Shown one piece after another: positions 46,361 through 59,036 of a stretch of 64,000 bases of DNA. How positions within the stretch are numbered: position 1 is the first letter of the stretch; every line of letters starts with the position of its first letter. A model generated the notes under the pieces. That model searched no databases. It was not told the origin of the DNA and saw nothing but the letters and a program-made list of their open reading frames with translations. The position numbers and the translations under genes were made by a program. Location: positions 18,768,288 through 18,832,287 of the forward strand of contig NC_092676.1 in the NCBI RefSeq assembly GCF_964355755.1. Reading direction: 5' to 3'. Origin of the DNA: Antedon mediterranea. Its lineage: Eukaryota; Echinodermata; Crinoidea; Comatulida; Antedonidae.

Positions 46361-47299
46361 ATTATTCAGCATAGTATGCACATTTTCTAAATCAATGCAA
46401 TATCCCGTCATCATGAAGGATTCATACAGTAACATTTTGAGTTACAATTAATCTTTTAACACAACTAATGTGTCATCGTGGAAGCTTTAAGTGCAGTATT
46501 AGTTTATATATTTCGATTTATAACATTAGCAATTTTACATATAGGTATAAGAGATAAAATTATAATATATTATATATATATATTGATAACGTGTTTGAAA
46601 ATACAGTGATGCTTAGGCATAGTCTTACAAAGTATAAGCCTAAGAACAGGTTGTTCAATTGTTCCAAGTGATTCGTGGTAGGGTTTTTACATATGTTATG
46701 TTTAAAATATTATCATTCGAAGAATTATCATTGTGTACTCTGTATTTCATCACAACTAGGCCTATAAATAAAGATATGTTAAAAGAACTGGATAGTCCAT
46801 TGACTACCATTACAGTAGATAAATATATAAAATGCTATTACTTACTGCATCACTAAGTTCAGTACTGTTGCTGTATTACTTATATTCCTCTAAACTCATT
46901 TCAGTCACTGAAACTGCTCAAAGGCGCAAATAAACAACAGCGGCTTCGACAGCCATGTTTTGACGTCTGTCTTGTCAAGCTGTTACGTAACCAACAGCGT
47001 ACGTTGATCATGGAGGAATTCATGCGTTGATGTAACATAAATACAACAGCGCCTCTTTTAAACTATCGTTCACGGGTCTTATCTACATATCTCTCAAGAC
47101 CTACTGTTACTCTCGTTATCGGGTCTACATTATACAGTGTACATAGGCCTACATAATCACCGATTTGATTTACAAATTAATTAAAGAAAACGCCAGCACT
47201 CTTGTTTGCACCATTACCAATCATAGCCCATTTATTTATTAATAATAGCAATCGAAAACAATACCGAAAATTACAACTTTATGTCTGAAATTTATAATA
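46361..47299. other. 3'UTR of RERG-like gene and spacer
   Basis: AATAAA at 46767-46772 could end the RERG-like transcript about 400 bp after the stop. The rest is AT-rich with no gene before the LINE begins. Confidence 0.4.
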
Positions 47300-49147
47300 C
47301 AATGGCCTTGAAACAGATTCTTACAAGATAGCTAATACTTTAAATGAGTTTTTTTGCAAACATAGTACCTAACCTAGTTAAACAAATTCCTCAATTTGAA
47401 AATAACCATGTAAATTATGAATACCCAAATCAAGGTGAAGACAAAATAAATTTCACACTTGTTGACGAAGAATATGTATATAAACAAATTTTATCATTAT
47501 CTGACAAAAAGGCTACAGGAACTGATGAAATTCCTGCTAAACTAATAAAATTAGGAATCAACTCAATTGTACAACCCATTACATTTTTAATTAATTTATC
47601 TCCAAGAACCAGCGACTTCCCAAGTAAATGGAAAAATGCACGAATATGCCCATTTTTTAAAATGGCGACCGAAGTGAACCATCTAACTACAGGCCAATTT
47701 CTGTACTACCAATTTTATCGAAAATTATTGAACGCGCTGTCTTTGACCAACTCTATTCACAAATCAACCCTAAATTATACAATCCACAATCTGGATTTAG
47801 GTCAAATTACTCGACATCATCGGCATTAATAAATATAACTGAAGATTGGATTGACAGTATTGAAAATGGTAAATACATAGGACTAATAATGCTTGATCTC
47901 AAAAAAGCTTTCGACACTGTTAATCACCAGATACTAATAAAAAAACTACACAATTTTAATTTTGCTAATCATGTTATCAAATGGTTTGAAAATTATTTAA
48001 CAAATCGTACACATATTACTAATATTAACAATGTTGATTCGGTCACGTCTAATAGTGTTTGTGGAATCCCTCATGGATCAATACTAGGGCCCCTTCTATT
48101 TATCATGTATATTAATGATCTACCTAACTCAGTTTCCCATGTAAATGTAAGCATGTACGCAGATGAGACTGCATTATATTATGCATCTAAAGACATACAC
48201 GATATAATAAGCAAAGTAAATACTGATCTAAAACATGTACAACTATGGTTAGCAAGTAACAAATTAAGTCTAAACGTTAAAAAGACTGAATATATGATTT
48301 TAGGAACACATCAAAAATTAATAAATTGATTAACATGGATATTAATATTAATATAGACGGTACAAAACTTGAAAAAGTAAATAACTGTAAACATTTAGGT
48401 GTCATTATCGATGAAAATTTAAAATGGCATAAACAAATAGATCAGGTGAAAAATAAAGTAATATCAGGTCTGTACTATCTAAAAAAATGCAGCAATATTT
48501 TCTCTCAAAATATTCAATCATTAATGTACAAATCTATCATAGCCCACCATTTTGACTACTGCAATGTAGTATGTGGTCGTTGTAACCAAACCCTCAAAAT
48601 ATAAACTCCAAGTACTCAAAAATAGAGCGGCTAAAATAATTACACATACATCTAGGTATGACTCTAGCTCACAGGCGCTCAAAGATTAAAATTGGCCTAA
48701 TTTAGAAGAAAAACAATATTACAACGAAGCAGTCACAATGTATAAAATAATGCATAACTTGACACCATCCTACTTAAGAAACAGATTCTATGAACGCAAA
48801 CAAACATTTAATACTAGATCAAAATTCTAAGTTTACATAAGGCAAACACTGAGTATAAAAAGAAAAGTTTCTCGTATTCTGGCGCAAAGCTATGGAATAG
48901 TTTAAATGCTATAAACTCAAATGCAATTACAGCTCCTAATATACATATATTTTAAAAAATTACAAAATATACTTGAAACTCTATATTTTTCGTGAAATCT
49001 TTTTTCTTTTTTTGTTTTTCTTTTTTTTTGTACTGTAAATTATAACTTGTGTAATAGTATAAATAGTTTTGTAGTAAACACCAATATGGTGATTCAAGTG
49101 TTGCATCCGTTTTTAAATGAAGTTGTTATTATTATTATTATTATTAT
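47300..49147 (+). mobile_element. 5'-truncated CR1/L2-type LINE, decayed
   Basis: Reverse-transcriptase fragments lie in several frames. 47344-47829 has SDKKATGTDEIPAKLIKLGI and then a frameshift. 47889-48329 has MLDLKKAFDTVNHQILIKKL, GIPHGSILGPLLFIMYINDL and a degenerate active site YADE in place of YADD. 48326-48604 has CKHLGVIIDENLKWHKQID. Beyond this are short pieces (MYKIMHNLTPSYLRNRF at about 48740). The endonuclease and ORF1 are absent. The 3' end carries an (ATT)n tail at 49125-49146. Inactive by frameshifts and active-site loss. Confidence 0.9.
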
Positions 49148-50390
49148 ACAACTCCACCATTTTAAATGGTAAAAAATAATGCAACAGTCCATAATTAAAA
49201 AAAGTTATTTATCTGTTCTCGGCTGTCACTGTTCGAGAATCATGAATGCAAATCAGAGTATATAAGTTCAACAACATTTTTTTTTCTGCCTGACTTAATA
49301 TATTTTTTACTAACGGGATATTGTCTGTACTTTATATAGCGAAGTTCTTTGAGTCAATGACGACGGTTCTGTTGAAGAGCCAAGTGGTTTTATTTTACTC
49401 GGATGTGATGTAACTACACCTTCGTGTCCTTAGTCTCCACTGAACGATAATCATCTGTTGTGGAATTTCCAGTACTAAAAAAAATATAATTTATTAAAAT
49501 TATCGTATTTTATTACAAATAAAACTGATATACAACAACATTTATTCAATATTCAATATTTTACAAAGTTTATGGGTTAAGATACACAGAAGCCAAAGTG
49601 GCTTGTCTTTGTAGTCCTAAGCATAAACATAAAACATATTATACGGACGCATTACATTAACAAAAAATGACATTTTGAGACAGAAAAAGAAAAAAAAAAA
49701 CACAAACACAATAAAGTGATAAAAAAGGACTGCATGCATTTATGACGCATCATTCGCGGTAAACATATTCCTAATTCCGGTTCAAAACATTACCATTACC
49801 CTCTAACATATGAAAACGATAAACAATGTAACTTGTGACCGTATCTGAAAGGAATAGCTTGGTAACTTTGAGAAGACACTAATATAGGGAAATTAGCACC
49901 ACCAACGGTTTGTTATGAATCTATACACAGTTGAATTTTAGACCACTATTAACCAGTTCAGTATATTATTTCCACGCAAAGCAGGACATCTGAGAAGAAC
50001 AAGGCGACTAAACAATAACGTCATGTTAATGTATCTTGCGCATGCGTTTGAGTTTTGGCTTGGCAATTTTATCAACCTGGTCGTCGCCGGACAAAATTTC
50101 ATCTACTCTAGGAGACGACCTTGGATTCTGAAAATCTCATCTAAAAACAGCGTATTTCAATCCCTTTTTTGGGTGTACGGTTGTCGAGAATTATTAAGCA
50201 ATTATTGTGAACAAGGAGGACTTACTAATTCGGACAAATATCGCATATAGAAAGCTCCCAACTGCCTATTTCGCGCGTGGTATGTGCGAATGCATAGTTC
50301 TACATTTTTAGGTACACTGATCCTATATTATAGAGGAAAAAAGTTAAATTCCCCTTTGATGATTGCTGCTGAAACAAGTAAAATGTCTAC
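49148..50390. other. Region downstream of the SLC22 gene, no gene seen
   Basis: AT-rich with no convincing exon. It should contain the SLC22 3'UTR on the minus strand. If the frame at 50391 is spliced at the GTGTAA just before the stop rather than ending there, a last small exon would lie here; I found none. Confidence 0.4.
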
Positions 50391-53300
50391 CTACCACCAC
50401 TGTTTACACGTCAGCTTGTATTCATCCGCCTCTTTTATATTGTCTGGTAGATTCTGGTTTTGTGTCTCTGGTAGAAGCAGTATTAATATTCCTGCTAGCA
50501 TAGATTGTGCACCAAAGAGAATGAGCGGCATCACAATGGACGTGTAATCTCCAATCAGGAGGATATACGGAGCAGATATTCCGCCAACTCTGGCGCAAAT
50601 GGATGAAAATCCCAAACCAATATTCCTAAATAATATTGTAAAATACCCCATTCATATTTTATTTAATGGTAGAAATTAATAGTAGAAATAGTTTACTATA
50701 ACTTCTTGGTAGTGTATATTTTTGGTGTTGGTGTGTTGGTCTTGTTATAACAACTTTATTATTTCTATCTGCTTGTTTCTAATTAATTAGTAGGGCCATA
50801 TGACAGAGTGCGCTATACAAAAATATTAGGCCTATGACTTTTACAAACCTGACTGTGGTTGGATACAGTTCGGCTGAGTATAAATAAACAATTCCGTACG
50901 AAGCGGTGATACATAATTTGCCTATCATAGCAAATACCAAGACAGAGACTTTGTAATCTACATAAAATGAATAAAAATAAATATTTATAAATTGATTTAT
51001 GGATTATCATTTTTTTACACAGTCGCATAATGAATAATTATTACAAAGGCAAATCCAAAATTAAAATGTCATGAACTCAACTTGAAACAAACATGTGTAT
51101 TATTAACATGACCTGTGTTTGCATTTGTTTCGTACGGGGTGATGCCACAGAGAAGTTTAGATTTGACGCATGTGAAATCGTACCCCTTCGCCACATGCAT
51201 GCTTACTTAATAAAATATAGGCCGAAAAGGTTTATTTTTACTAACCTTTAATTACAGTTGTCGAAAGTAAAACTACGCCACCTATACTCATGAATATGCA
51301 AATTACTCTTTTTCTGCCCAGACGTTTTAAAAGAAGTTGTGACAAAATATACGCTGGTACCTCAACAGCTCCAGAGATGAAGAAAGCGAGATAAGGATTC
51401 GAACCCAAACTTTCTGTATGAAATGCAAGTCCATAATATACCATAGAAATTGAGAGCCTTTTAGGTAGTGGAATAAAAAGATTATTAAGATATGTAATAC
51501 CTATTTTAATATGAATTCTACGACCGCTGTTTTGTCATAACATACCAGTTAAAACCAATGAGAATTGTTTTCCATCTCATTGTTGGTGAGGTAAAGAATA
51601 ATGCCTTAATGTTCTCAGTTTGGGCGCCATGTTCTTTCTGTAAACGGAAATAGTCATAACAAAATATTATAATAGTTGAAATAAACTTGAAGATAAGTAA
51701 ACATTAATAATGATCTAAATGTATTGATATTGATATTGCAAAAAGTTATGCCATTGAATTCCCAAATACCCACTTTATCATCTCACTGGGTCTACCGAGA
51801 GTAGGGGAACTAAATTACAAAATTGAGATGGTAAACGCAGAAATCAAGCACGCAATGAGACTTGACAATATACACAACTTGTCATTCTGTGACAACAGCA
51901 ATTTTCTTAGAAATGGTAACATTATCTACCATTTATTGGCCCAAGACGGATATCACCTATCTCAAAATGGAACAAGTCTACTTGCTAGCAACATTCGATG
52001 CAAAGTCCAGTTAACCCTCAAGTTACAACGCCCGAGTACATCGTACAAGAGACAGAAGTTAAAACCGAAATAACCAAAGTAACATGGAAAAGTCTACTCA
52101 AGCAAACCCTGAAAGCGCAACAAGTATAAACAATGACAATCTATCAAATCAAACTGATATATTATTCAATCCTATTACTCTATGTAACAACTTTGACGAA
52201 CAGGATGAACTAACTGATCATAGTCTTAGCAATAAAATATGTACGATAGAGACATGCTCGTATATGAGCACAGACCAGTTAAATGACTCGGTTAATAAAA
52301 TAAATAATATATTATCAGCTACTCATTTTTACACTATAATATCAGAAGTATTAACAAACACTTAGATGAATTAATTACTTGTTTAAACGGCATTAAACAC
52401 CCATTCACTGTAATTGGCATATCAGAAACATGGCTTAAAGAAACATCACCTAGACCATACTTACCAAACTACGATTTCCATGCTCTAGACAGGGAAAATC
52501 GAAAAGGAGGTGGTGTTGGCTTGTTTATTTCAAATACTATAGAGGTCAAAACAAGAACCGATTTGAAAATTAATTTCTGTGAATGTCTGTTTATTGAGAT
52601 AATTGAAAAAAAGTGTAAAAATGCAATTGTTGGTACTGTCTACAGACCACCAGACATGAAAATAGATGTTTTTAATGATTCACTTGAAGATGTCCTCACT
52701 GCTATAGACAAAGAAGGTAAACCATGTTTTATCATGGGAGATTTTAATATCAATCTGCTTAAACATGTAACATGCAGTGATGTAAATGATTTTATTGAAA
52801 TAATGATGTCTCACTCGTTTTATCCATCTATATCTAGACCAACTAGAATACAAGATCAGTCAGTAACACTAATTGACAACATATTTTCAAATACAATTTC
52901 CGAAAAAGTTCTATCTGGTATACAAATCTCGGACATTTCCGACCATTTACCAGTATATCAAATAACTCACTCTGCTTCGTCTTCCCACGTAAACACGCAC
53001 ATGAATAAAGGCACCTCAGTCTCATGTGACACGTATATAGTTAACAATAGAAATATTATGAAACTAAATAGTGATTTATTAAGTGCAGAGTGGCTTGGAG
53101 TATATGAAGCGACTGATCCAGAAATCGCTTATAATGATTTTCTGGATAATTTTAAGTTTCTATATAACAAACACCTTAAAAAAACTGTAAAGTCATCAAA
53201 ACAGTATGACAAATTCAAGCAGCCCTGGATGAGTTTTGGGTTACTAAGGTCTAGTAAAAGAAAGCATGTACTGCATAAAAGGTTCATAAAATACCCTACT

Positions 53301-56300
53301 GTAAAAAACAAAAATGTGTATAAAGAATTTAAAAAAGCTTTTGCACGCACGTGCAAAATCGCCAAAAAGATGTATTATGAAAATCTTTTCAATCGAACAA
53401 ATGGTAATATTAAAAAAACATGGAATGTTATAAATGATGTAATTGATCCGAATAAAGGAAAAACTAAAGTTCCATCTTCTTTTACACATAGCAATGAAAC
53501 TATACATGGTTGCGAAAATGTTGTAAATCATATTAATGATTATTTTATTAATGTAGGTTGTAAGGTTCGAGACAATATTGAGTCTACTACGACAAAATAT
53601 TCTGAATACCTCACAAACAAACAACGCAACTCAATGTTTTTTTGCTATGTTGATGAGGAGGAGGTACTAAAAGTTATTGAATCTCTCGATTCAAACAAAG
53701 CCCCCGGATTTGATGACATTTCAGCAAAAGTTGTAAAGGAAGTAAAATACAATATTTTAAAGCCGCTGACATATATTTTTAATTTATCACTTCAAACTGG
53801 ACTAATACCAGGGAAGTTGAAAATTTCCAAAGTAGTTCCTATACATAAAAAAGGGGACCGCCATTTGGCCTCAAACTATCGTCCCATATCGCTGTTGCCC
53901 ATTTTTTCGAAAGTTTTGAAAAGATTATCCATAATCAATTATACAATTATCTTACAAAATGTAAAGTGTTAAAGCAACAATCAATATGGATTTAGAAACA
54001 AACACTCAACTTCTCATGCTATGATCGACTTGGTCCATAAAATATTAAATGCATTTGAAAAAAAGGAATATGCACTTACTACCTTTATGGATTTGTCAAA
54101 AGCGTTTGACATTATCGATCACAGTATTCTGTTGAGCAAATTGGCGCATTATGGTATAAGAGGCATCGTTTTAATGTGGTTTAGAAACTATTTAAGTGGC
54201 CGCAAACAATATGTTTATGCCAACGGTAGATCATCATGTTTAAAAAGACACCAATATAGGGGTGCCACAGGGTTCTGTTTTAGGACAACTTTTGTTTTTA
54301 ATTTACATCAATGATATAAGTCGAGCAAGTAGTAAAATAGATATAATTAGTTTTGCTGACGACACAACTTGTATAACAAGAGGAGATGACCCTACAATGT
54401 TAAACCATACTATGAATATTGAACTAGAAAAAATAAACGTATGGCTTAAAGCAAATAAGCTGTTACTGAATGTCAGCAAAACTAATTACGTTGTTTTTAG
54501 AACTAACCAAAAGAACTTTGACAAAAACCAGTTTAAAATAAAAATGAATAATGTGTTATTACATAGAAAAGAAAATGTGACATTTCTAGGTGTAATTTTC
54601 AACGAAAATCTTAACTGGAAACATCACATACAGCTTATTAGGAAAAAAATGTCTAGGGCAATTGGTATACTTTTAAAAGTAAGAGAATTCTTTCCTCATA
54701 AAGTCCGTATTAGTCTTTATAACACCTTAGTATTACCTCACCTTCAGTATGGTAACTTAATATGGGGAAATACATACAAGAGCACGTTAGAAGTAATACT
54801 AAAACTCCAAAAGAGAGCTGTAAAATGCATTACCTTCTTTAATCCAGACAAGCCTCAGAGCCACTGTTTAAGAAACTAAAAATACTAAACGTTTATGATA
54901 TTTACAAAGTAAACGTCATAGGATTTATGGCAAACGTAAAATTCAATGAATTACCACATCACATTTTAAATATTTCTAATTACTGTGACAGTATTAGGCC
55001 TACTCATAACCTCAAAACAAAAACTGAATTCGAAATTCCCTTCACAAGACTAACTTGCAGTCAACAGTTTATACACATATATGGACCAAAATTGTGGAAA
55101 GAATTCACTTGTAATGGTGGTAATAAACCGGTTATCTTAAAGAAACAAAATAAATGTATAAAAAAACAGGTCAAAAAATACTTTTTATCACTATATGCTG
55201 ATTAACAACACCTTTGTTTATTTAAGTTCTATATACTTGTTCTTATGTAAAAGGGTCCTACAAAAAAACGAAGCTACAGCTTTTTTATGCAGGATCCCTG
55301 TTCTCAGTTGTACTGTAATTATGATGTACTGTAATTGATGACTAAATAAATGTGGAATAAATGAAATAAATGAAAATTAATTTAGACCCTATCGCCTGTG
55401 TGCATTAATTAATTTACACTAACCGTTTTAACCGCTTTCAGAGTTTCAAGACAGTCTTCTGGTAATGATGTCTTGTTTGTTTTTGCAAATTCTCTCAATA
55501 TTTTAACACTTTCTTCGTATCTTCCTTTTGTCATAAGCCATCGGGGAGATTCTGGTAATATCCTACAGTATATTTATATCATACTTTTAGTTAAATAGTA
55601 CTTAAAGCCCCATTTATACTAGAATGATAACGATTGATGATAAATAGATAAATATGTGTTTTTCCTACATGGAATAAGAGAAATCTATACAGTTTTTAAC
55701 TCTAGCATAACCATATATGCTGCTTTTGAAAAAAAATAATATTTTCACACGTTCAATTAATTGACGTCATGATTAGTAAGAACAATAATTATATTGTGAC
55801 GATCCAACGATTGTATTGTTCGTATTGATCATGACGTCATATGATTGGAATAAAACAAAATTTTAATGGAATGATCATAATAAAATTTACACGACATTTT
55901 TGGTATATAATAGACAGAAGAAGCTTGGTTGATTTTGGTGTGCCACTCTCTTTCTTCCCAGTGGGAACTTTGCTCTAATCACTTTAATTATCTAGAAGAT
56001 ATTTAAGAAAAGAGAGAATCTTACCAAAAGTAGCTCAAGAATAAGACACCGGGCAAAGAAAGCGCCAACTCAATATTCTGCCAATCTCTAAGAGCATAAG
56101 CTACACCAGTTAATGTGATGTAACCAAGAGTAAAAAAGTATTCTATCGTAATCCCGATAAATGTCCTCCATGATGGCCCTACTATTTCGGTTACTAAAAC
56201 AAAAATAAAATTATTAGGAAGGAAGAAATGAATGATTATGATTGCTACATTTCATACATTTATTTGCAATTACGTTTTTTAGTCGCGTGCAACGCAACTC

Positions 56301-57825
56301 TACAGCTCACTATGTCGGTCGGTCGGTCTTGAGAACGCGTCTGCAGCCATGTATATGGCCTTGTTAATCTATACTTTTTCTTTTGTTCATAATATATTAT
56401 ACAAGGTTCTGTAAATATAATATTTACCAATGACGAAAGCTGTCAGAAAGACACCCGAGGAAGCGCACCCAAGCAAGAATTGAAAGGTAATAAATACTGG
56501 AAAAGAACCAGAAAAACTTGAAAAAACACCACATGTAATCTGAAACAAAACACAGTACAATAAATTACCGTAGATGGTGTTTTTGATATTTTGTATATTG
56601 CTGTGTTTTATGCATGTATTAATGTTTTGTGTGCGTTGTACTGTACTCTCCGCGAGAGTAGTCTTACATATTATTATAAAGAAGTAGTAAATACACATTT
56701 CAGTACATTCAAGAGAAAAAAAAATAAACTTCAAGAAAAACCAACCTGTAACAGCAATGAAATCAGTAGTATTTTCTTTCGACCAAACAAGTCCGATAGT
56801 TGTCCGAAGACTAATGAACCGATAAGTTTTCCGAGAAGTACGATTGACTTTCCCAGTTGACGCATCCAGTTTTGATCACAAACCAAGTCCCACTGAATAA
56901 GAAAACGTTAATACTTTTTTAACTATGTGACGTTAAGTAGACCATCTTAAGATAGGAGGAGGAAGAGAATGAGTATGAGGATGAGGAAGAGGATGAGGAA
57001 GAGGAGGAACAGAAGTAAAATGAACAAAAAGAGAAAGTGGAAAAGAAGTAGTAGGAGTAAGAGGAACAGAAGGAGGAAGAGGAGGATGAAAAATAGATGC
57101 ATTACCCTATATTCCCCTCCCTAAATTCGCGCGCCACTTGGTATTTATTCCATTTAAATCTACGCCATCGTTTTAAGCTCTTTCAACTTTATCAAACTTT
57201 ATGTGACAAAAAAATGTGATGTGTGCCCATATATGGACATGATGATGTCATATCACTACTATATTTGGGCACATCACACATTTTTATCAAACAAACTTGA
57301 GAGTGTAGACAGAGTTTCAAGAATCAAATTTAATCAATTAATTTAAAGTGTGTAGTTGAAGAAGGGAGGAAGTATATTTGAATGCTTTCTCATTGTTACA
57401 CTTTTTAGGCCTACGATCAACCCTTAAAATTGTAAAATACTTACTTCTGTGACGACTGTCTCTCCGTAAACATTACGGTCGTAGAGCCATCCTGAACGAC
57501 ACTCGGTCTCTTCATCTAATTCAGACGTGCAGTTAAAATCACTATTACTGTTTAACCCAGTGATGTTGTATTGTTTATATTCCTCACATTTAGACCATTC
57601 ATCCTGGTCGCTGTCCCATGGGATTGCACATTCAATGGCGTCGTCTTTGTACTTCAGTGCCCCTTCAAATCGGCAGTGATGTTTGGGCGAACCACTTATA
57701 AACGTGTTGGCGAAGCTATGAAAAGCGCAGGGAATGGTTGTAAGGCACACCAAGAAAAAATAAAACTTCTGAGCTCTTCCAAATTCACCTACGTGGTTTA
57801 CAAGAATATCGTCGAATTTTTCCAT
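50391..57825 (-). CDS. SLC22-family organic ion transporter
   Basis: Complete nine-exon gene, 531 aa. Exons in transcript order: 57825-57445, 56892-56746, 56539-56428, 56193-56025, 55562-55424, 51637-51546, 51457-51246, 50957-50849, 50625-50391; every GT/AG border and phase agrees. The product is a 12-helix major facilitator protein in the plasma membrane moving organic cations, anions or carnitine. Signatures in order: [17 protein letters not shown] start, large Cys-rich glycosylatable first loop, [111 protein letters not shown]. Substrate cannot be read from sequence. Intron 5 holds an antisense LINE of about 3.6 kb; introns 1 and 3 hold MITEs. A Trp-rich end (KQWW) precedes the stop. Confidence 0.95.
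51738..52073 (+). pseudogene. LINE ORF1 C-terminal end (SGNH-esterase-like)
   Basis: An open frame entering from the truncation point ([17 protein letters not shown]..) to a stop at 52073. The DGYHLS segment resembles the catalytic Asp/His block of SGNH hydrolases carried by CR1-type ORF1. Only the C-terminal part remains. Confidence 0.6.
52084..55205 (+). pseudogene. LINE ORF2 (AP endonuclease + reverse transcriptase), frameshifted
   Basis: About 1000 codons spread over at least three frames. The longest open piece, 52521-53972, carries the endonuclease and the start of the reverse transcriptase. 54262-54879 carries the FADD catalytic block, and 54927-55205 the C-terminal tail. The N-terminal part reads [14 protein letters not shown] from about 52325, before the open frame's first usable start. 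Confidence 0.9.
56275..56365. mobile_element. AGTCGCGTG element, copy 3 (SLC22 intron 3)
   Basis: TTTTTTAGTCGCGTGCAACG at one end and GGCCTTGTT at the other, with a short TCGGTCGGTCGGTC core. Same orientation as the copy at 10028. The right inner arm is partly lost. Confidence 0.7.
56949..57098 (+). repeat. 150 bp polypurine tract in SLC22 intron 1
   Basis: Almost purely A/G (AGGAGGAGGAAGAGAATGAG...), with occasional T or C. On the transcribed minus strand it is a long polypyrimidine run. Simple-sequence DNA. Confidence 0.85.
57176..57316. mobile_element. CTGTCTACAC-type MITE, copy in SLC22 intron 1
   Basis: Ends AGCTCTTTCAACTTTATCAA and the complement of AACTCTGTCTACAC at 57303-57316. The interior palindrome has CCCATATATGGACATGATG and ATATTTGGGCACATCACA. 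The left terminus is diverged. Confidence 0.7.
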
Positions 57826-57848
57826 GATCTAAAAAATAATTTACAAAT

Positions 57849-58588
57849 ATCAATAACAATTAGTGAAAATAACCTTATATGGTTTGGTTAGGTTTATGGC
57901 CTATGGTCTACAGTATGTTTCACATATATTTCAGAAACAATTACACAATCTAGCAAACAATATAAATGATGATATCTGCTTGGATTATCGGTATATTAAT
58001 AAATCCACAGATTTTAGTTGTTAAATTAATATATCATAACACGACTTATGTACACTGTGGGATAGAAAAAGAGTCATGGCTTGTGTATTCAATTTTGGCA
58101 TCATTATTTATACCATATTTTGTGTTTGCGTTGTCAACTATGATAATTGTATATAGCAGAATAATTCACGAATTTGGTAAAATGTTAATCATTGACAGTG
58201 CATTCAGTAGCTCTGAATTTCAAATCAATAACAATTAGTGAAAATAACCTTATATGGTTTGGTTAGGTTTATGGCCTATGGTCTACAGTATGTTTCACAT
58301 ATATTTCAGAAACAATTACATTAAATGATGATATCTGCTTGGATTATCGGTATATTAATAAATCCACAGATTTTAGTTGTTAAATTAATATATCATAACA
58401 CGACTTATGTACACTGTGGGATAGAAAAAGAGTAATGGTTTGTGTATTATTTGTAACATTATTTTTACTATCATTTCTGTTTGCGTTGTCAACTATGATA
58501 ATTGTAGGCCTATATAGCAGAATAATTCACGAATTTGGTAAAATGTTAATCATAGCCAGTGCATTCAGTAGCTCTTAATTTCAAAATC
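57849..58588 (+). repeat. ~375 bp tandem duplication upstream of SLC22
   Basis: Unit 57849-58223 is repeated at 58224-58588, both opening ATCAATAACAATTAGTGAAA. The second unit lacks about 16 bp (CACAATCTAGCAAACA region) and has point changes and a small TAGGCC insertion. The first unit starts 24 bp upstream of the SLC22 ATG, so the SLC22 promoter/5'UTR overlaps or abuts the duplication. Confidence 0.9.
57966..58238 (+). pseudogene. Class A (aminergic-type) GPCR fragment, TM4-TM5
   Basis: 90-codon open frame. MISAWIIGILINPQ looks like the end of TM4 with its Trp and Pro, followed by a second extracellular loop with Cys (YVHCGIEKESW). TM5 LASLFIPYFVFALSTMIIVY and then SRIIHEF carry the Pro and Tyr-x-Arg-Ile typical of aminergic receptors. 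An in-frame stop lies directly before the ATG and no TM1-3 or TM6-7 sequence is near, so this is an isolated gene fragment. The copy in the second tandem unit (from about 58325) has an internal stop (TAA after KE) and frameshifts. Class A assignment is inference from pattern. Confidence 0.7.
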
Positions 58589-58812
58589 ACATTTGGTTTA
58601 TTGGACTAGATTTGGTATTTGTAAATTTCATTGCAAACCCTTGCATTTACAAATTTACAAAATTTCCATGGCACAGTTCCGAGCCGAGTTTCTCCAATTT
58701 TTCCGGATCAGGACATGTTTGCAGAGAACACACATAATATGTGATTTGCGTATGATACATGAGTACACAGTATATACAGTACCGAGAATCGGCTAGTATC
58801 TCCCGATTCTGC

Positions 58813-59036
58813 AGCTGTCTCTAGGTATATCGTAACTGACTATTGACAGTAAAGAATTACATAGTAGACTATAATTCCGCTCTCGATTCTCGGTGCATTG
58901 GGTATCGCTATTTACTGTTTATACATGGTCTCTACATACCAAACTAAAGACAGGGATACATTATTAAAAAGTAAAACACCTAGACTCGTATCTCGGTGAC
59001 TGTCAATAGTCAGTTAAGATATACCTAGAGACAGCA
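58813..59036. repeat. Foldback repeat, ~38 bp arms
   Basis: AGCTGTCTCTAGGTATATCG..CTGACTATTGACAGT at 58813-58850 pairs with its near complement at 58998-59036. The spacer contains CTCGATTCTCGGTGCATTGG and has no open frame. Confidence 0.7.

Larger units (their letters stand above)
51738..55375 (+). mobile_element. CR1-like LINE in SLC22 intron 5, antisense
   Basis: 5'-truncated element of about 3.6 kb. The ORF1 end (to 52073) has [18 protein letters not shown], resembling the Asp-x-x-His block of the SGNH esterase in CR1 ORF1. ORF2 (52084-55205) has endonuclease motifs [14 protein letters not shown] and SDHLPVYQ, reverse-transcriptase motifs [24 protein letters not shown] and PQGSVLG, and an intact FADD active site, plus a C-terminal tail ending FLSLYAD. 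Frameshifts near 52325, 53921, 53974, 54235 and 54855 break ORF2. The 3' end is a short AATAAATGAA-type repeat to 55375. A recently inserted but inactive copy, or a live copy with sequencing errors. Confidence 0.93.

Noticed and set aside
50391-50405. A splice donor (GTGTAA) just before the SLC22 stop
   Set aside because: The frame reaches a stop directly and total length is normal for the family; no downstream exon was found, so the simple ending is preferred.
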